Position numbers and translations under genes: made by a program. Under the pieces are notes generated by a model, which saw only the letters and a program-made list of their open reading frames with translations, had not been told where the DNA came from and searched no databases. 64,000 nt of DNA from Tubiluchus corallicola (lineage: Eukaryota; Priapulida; Priapulimorpha; Priapulimorphida; Tubiluchidae), in the NCBI GenBank assembly GCA_030141605.1, contig JAQGDQ010002384.1, positions 186,001-250,000 of the forward strand, read 5' to 3'. Every line of letters begins with the position of its first letter. The first letter of the stretch is position 1. Shown piece after piece: positions 62,936-64,000 of the stretch.

Positions 62936-64000
62936 TATACTATATACTATATATATATATGCTTGACTATATATATATATAGTTGAATGACATGGAATAT
63001 ATATACATATAATATTATATTCTGTAAATGCAAAATTATTAATATTAATTTATTTATTAGCCACAGTTGCTTGGCAGGTAGTTTTTAAACATTTTTGTGA
63101 TAGTATGTGTACTTAAATACAATTCTATCAACCGTAGGAGCTGGCGTACAAAATATTTCAAAGTTAAACCAAAATAAAAAAGAATAAAAATTCGTTTCAA
63201 AGTCAAATTCAGAAAAATTTGTTAACCCGAAGTAAAAAAGAGATATTTTGGAGATTTTTGTAAAATCACATACGTGAATATTGGCATCTTCGGGACACAA
63301 ATAGCCTTCTGGTTTGTTTAATGGTCTGAGTCACACTGGTATTCATGACATAGATTAACTTACAAAATCACACGTGAGAATGACGATATGATACTTTTTG
63401 CCTAAATTTTGTTATTTTAGAAAAGTTAAATATTCGTGTTTCTCGTGTCATTTTACACTGTGCAGTATGTAGCTGTGCTATGAGGAAGTGTAAATAATAC
63501 ACATATGATCACACCACTATGAAGCACAAGGGTACATGGCCTCTTCGTTTGGAAATCGTGTTATTACTGTCTAATATAATACTTTGGTCTTTTAACCTTT
63601 AGATTTTGAAAGTCGATAAATGAATCTTTTGCATTTTCAGTTTATTAAACTTCACCTTATTGTTAGTAGTTTGGCTGCAAGGGCAAAAAGAATTTATGCA
63701 TGCTTTACTTTTATTATAAATGATTTTTACAATTGTAACTCCAGACTTCCACACTTAATGTTAGGGATTTAAAAAATAAGTCTTTAAAATAGTATGAATA
63801 GCGTCTTAAATGATACAAGGCTGTGAGTTCAAGTTTTAATTTGAATTTGTTAAATTTTGTGATTGACATTCATAAAATTTAGTCATGTGCTATAAAATTG
63901 TTCATAAAGAGCTATATCTAAATGTTGACAAACTTGTCAACAAAACCAAAAGTAACCATTCGCTCAAACTCTTTGTTAGGCGTACTGCAAAAAAAGCTTT
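62050..64000. other. Non-coding as far as visible
   Basis: Contains a C/A-rich stretch (ACACCACACCCACC type) at about 62,565-62,640 and the TA-rich inverted repeat at 62,793-62,998. No further exon was recognised, although introns of the candidate gene could lie here. Confidence 0.4.
62793..62998. repeat. Perfect 18-bp inverted repeat around a (TA)n tract
   Basis: ATTCCATGTCATTCAACT at 62,793-62,810 and its exact reverse complement at 62,981-62,998 enclose about 170 bp. The enclosed part includes long TA runs and two copies of GCTTGACTATATATAT. The whole could extrude as a hairpin. Confidence 0.9.

Overview
The window is animal nuclear DNA. It is AT-rich and dense in microsatellites, with long introns bounded by GT-AG (once GC-AG) splice sites. 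It carries a full metazoan MTA gene and a PhzF-fold PBLD gene. A 5S rRNA-derived copy contains the stretch GTTGAAAACACCGGTTCTC, which I recall from sponges and cnidarians rather than vertebrates or arthropods. My best guess, by inference only, is a non-bilaterian marine animal such as a sponge.

Layout: positions 1-29,305 hold no host gene that I can recognise. This part is a repeat landscape: ATT, CAA/CAG, GA/CT, TAG and CCTA arrays, a 136-bp three-copy tandem repeat, a 302-bp higher-order repeat, decayed LINE 3' ends, two tRNA-headed SINE copies, hAT-like MITEs (two with clear 8-bp target duplications) and a 1.7-kb fold-back structure. Positions 29,306-43,898 hold a complete 12-exon MTA gene on the minus strand (BAH, ELM2, SANT, GATA finger, and a C2H2 finger directly after it). 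Its introns contain pogo/Tigger-like and hAT-like MITEs, a LINE 3' end and a broken 5S rRNA copy.

Positions 44,708-49,235 (plus) hold a six-exon gene for a predicted 307-aa membrane-anchored SRPBCC (START/polyketide-cyclase-like) protein with an acidic N-terminal region. It diverges from MTA across about 0.8 kb. Positions 52,683-60,442 (minus) hold a complete six-exon PBLD gene (296 aa), with two LINE fragments of opposite orientation in its first intron. At 60,924 (plus), 481 bp upstream of the PBLD start codon, a candidate short gene begins. The rest of the window is non-coding as far as I can see.

The genes are arranged as two head-to-head pairs, MTA/SRPBCC and PBLD/candidate, with SRPBCC and PBLD convergent. 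Nothing suggests that they form one pathway. MTA is a chromatin (NuRD) subunit, PBLD an isomerase-like enzyme, and the SRPBCC protein probably binds a lipid. All exon structures were built by eye from splice signals, reading frame and remembered family sequences, and no search was run.
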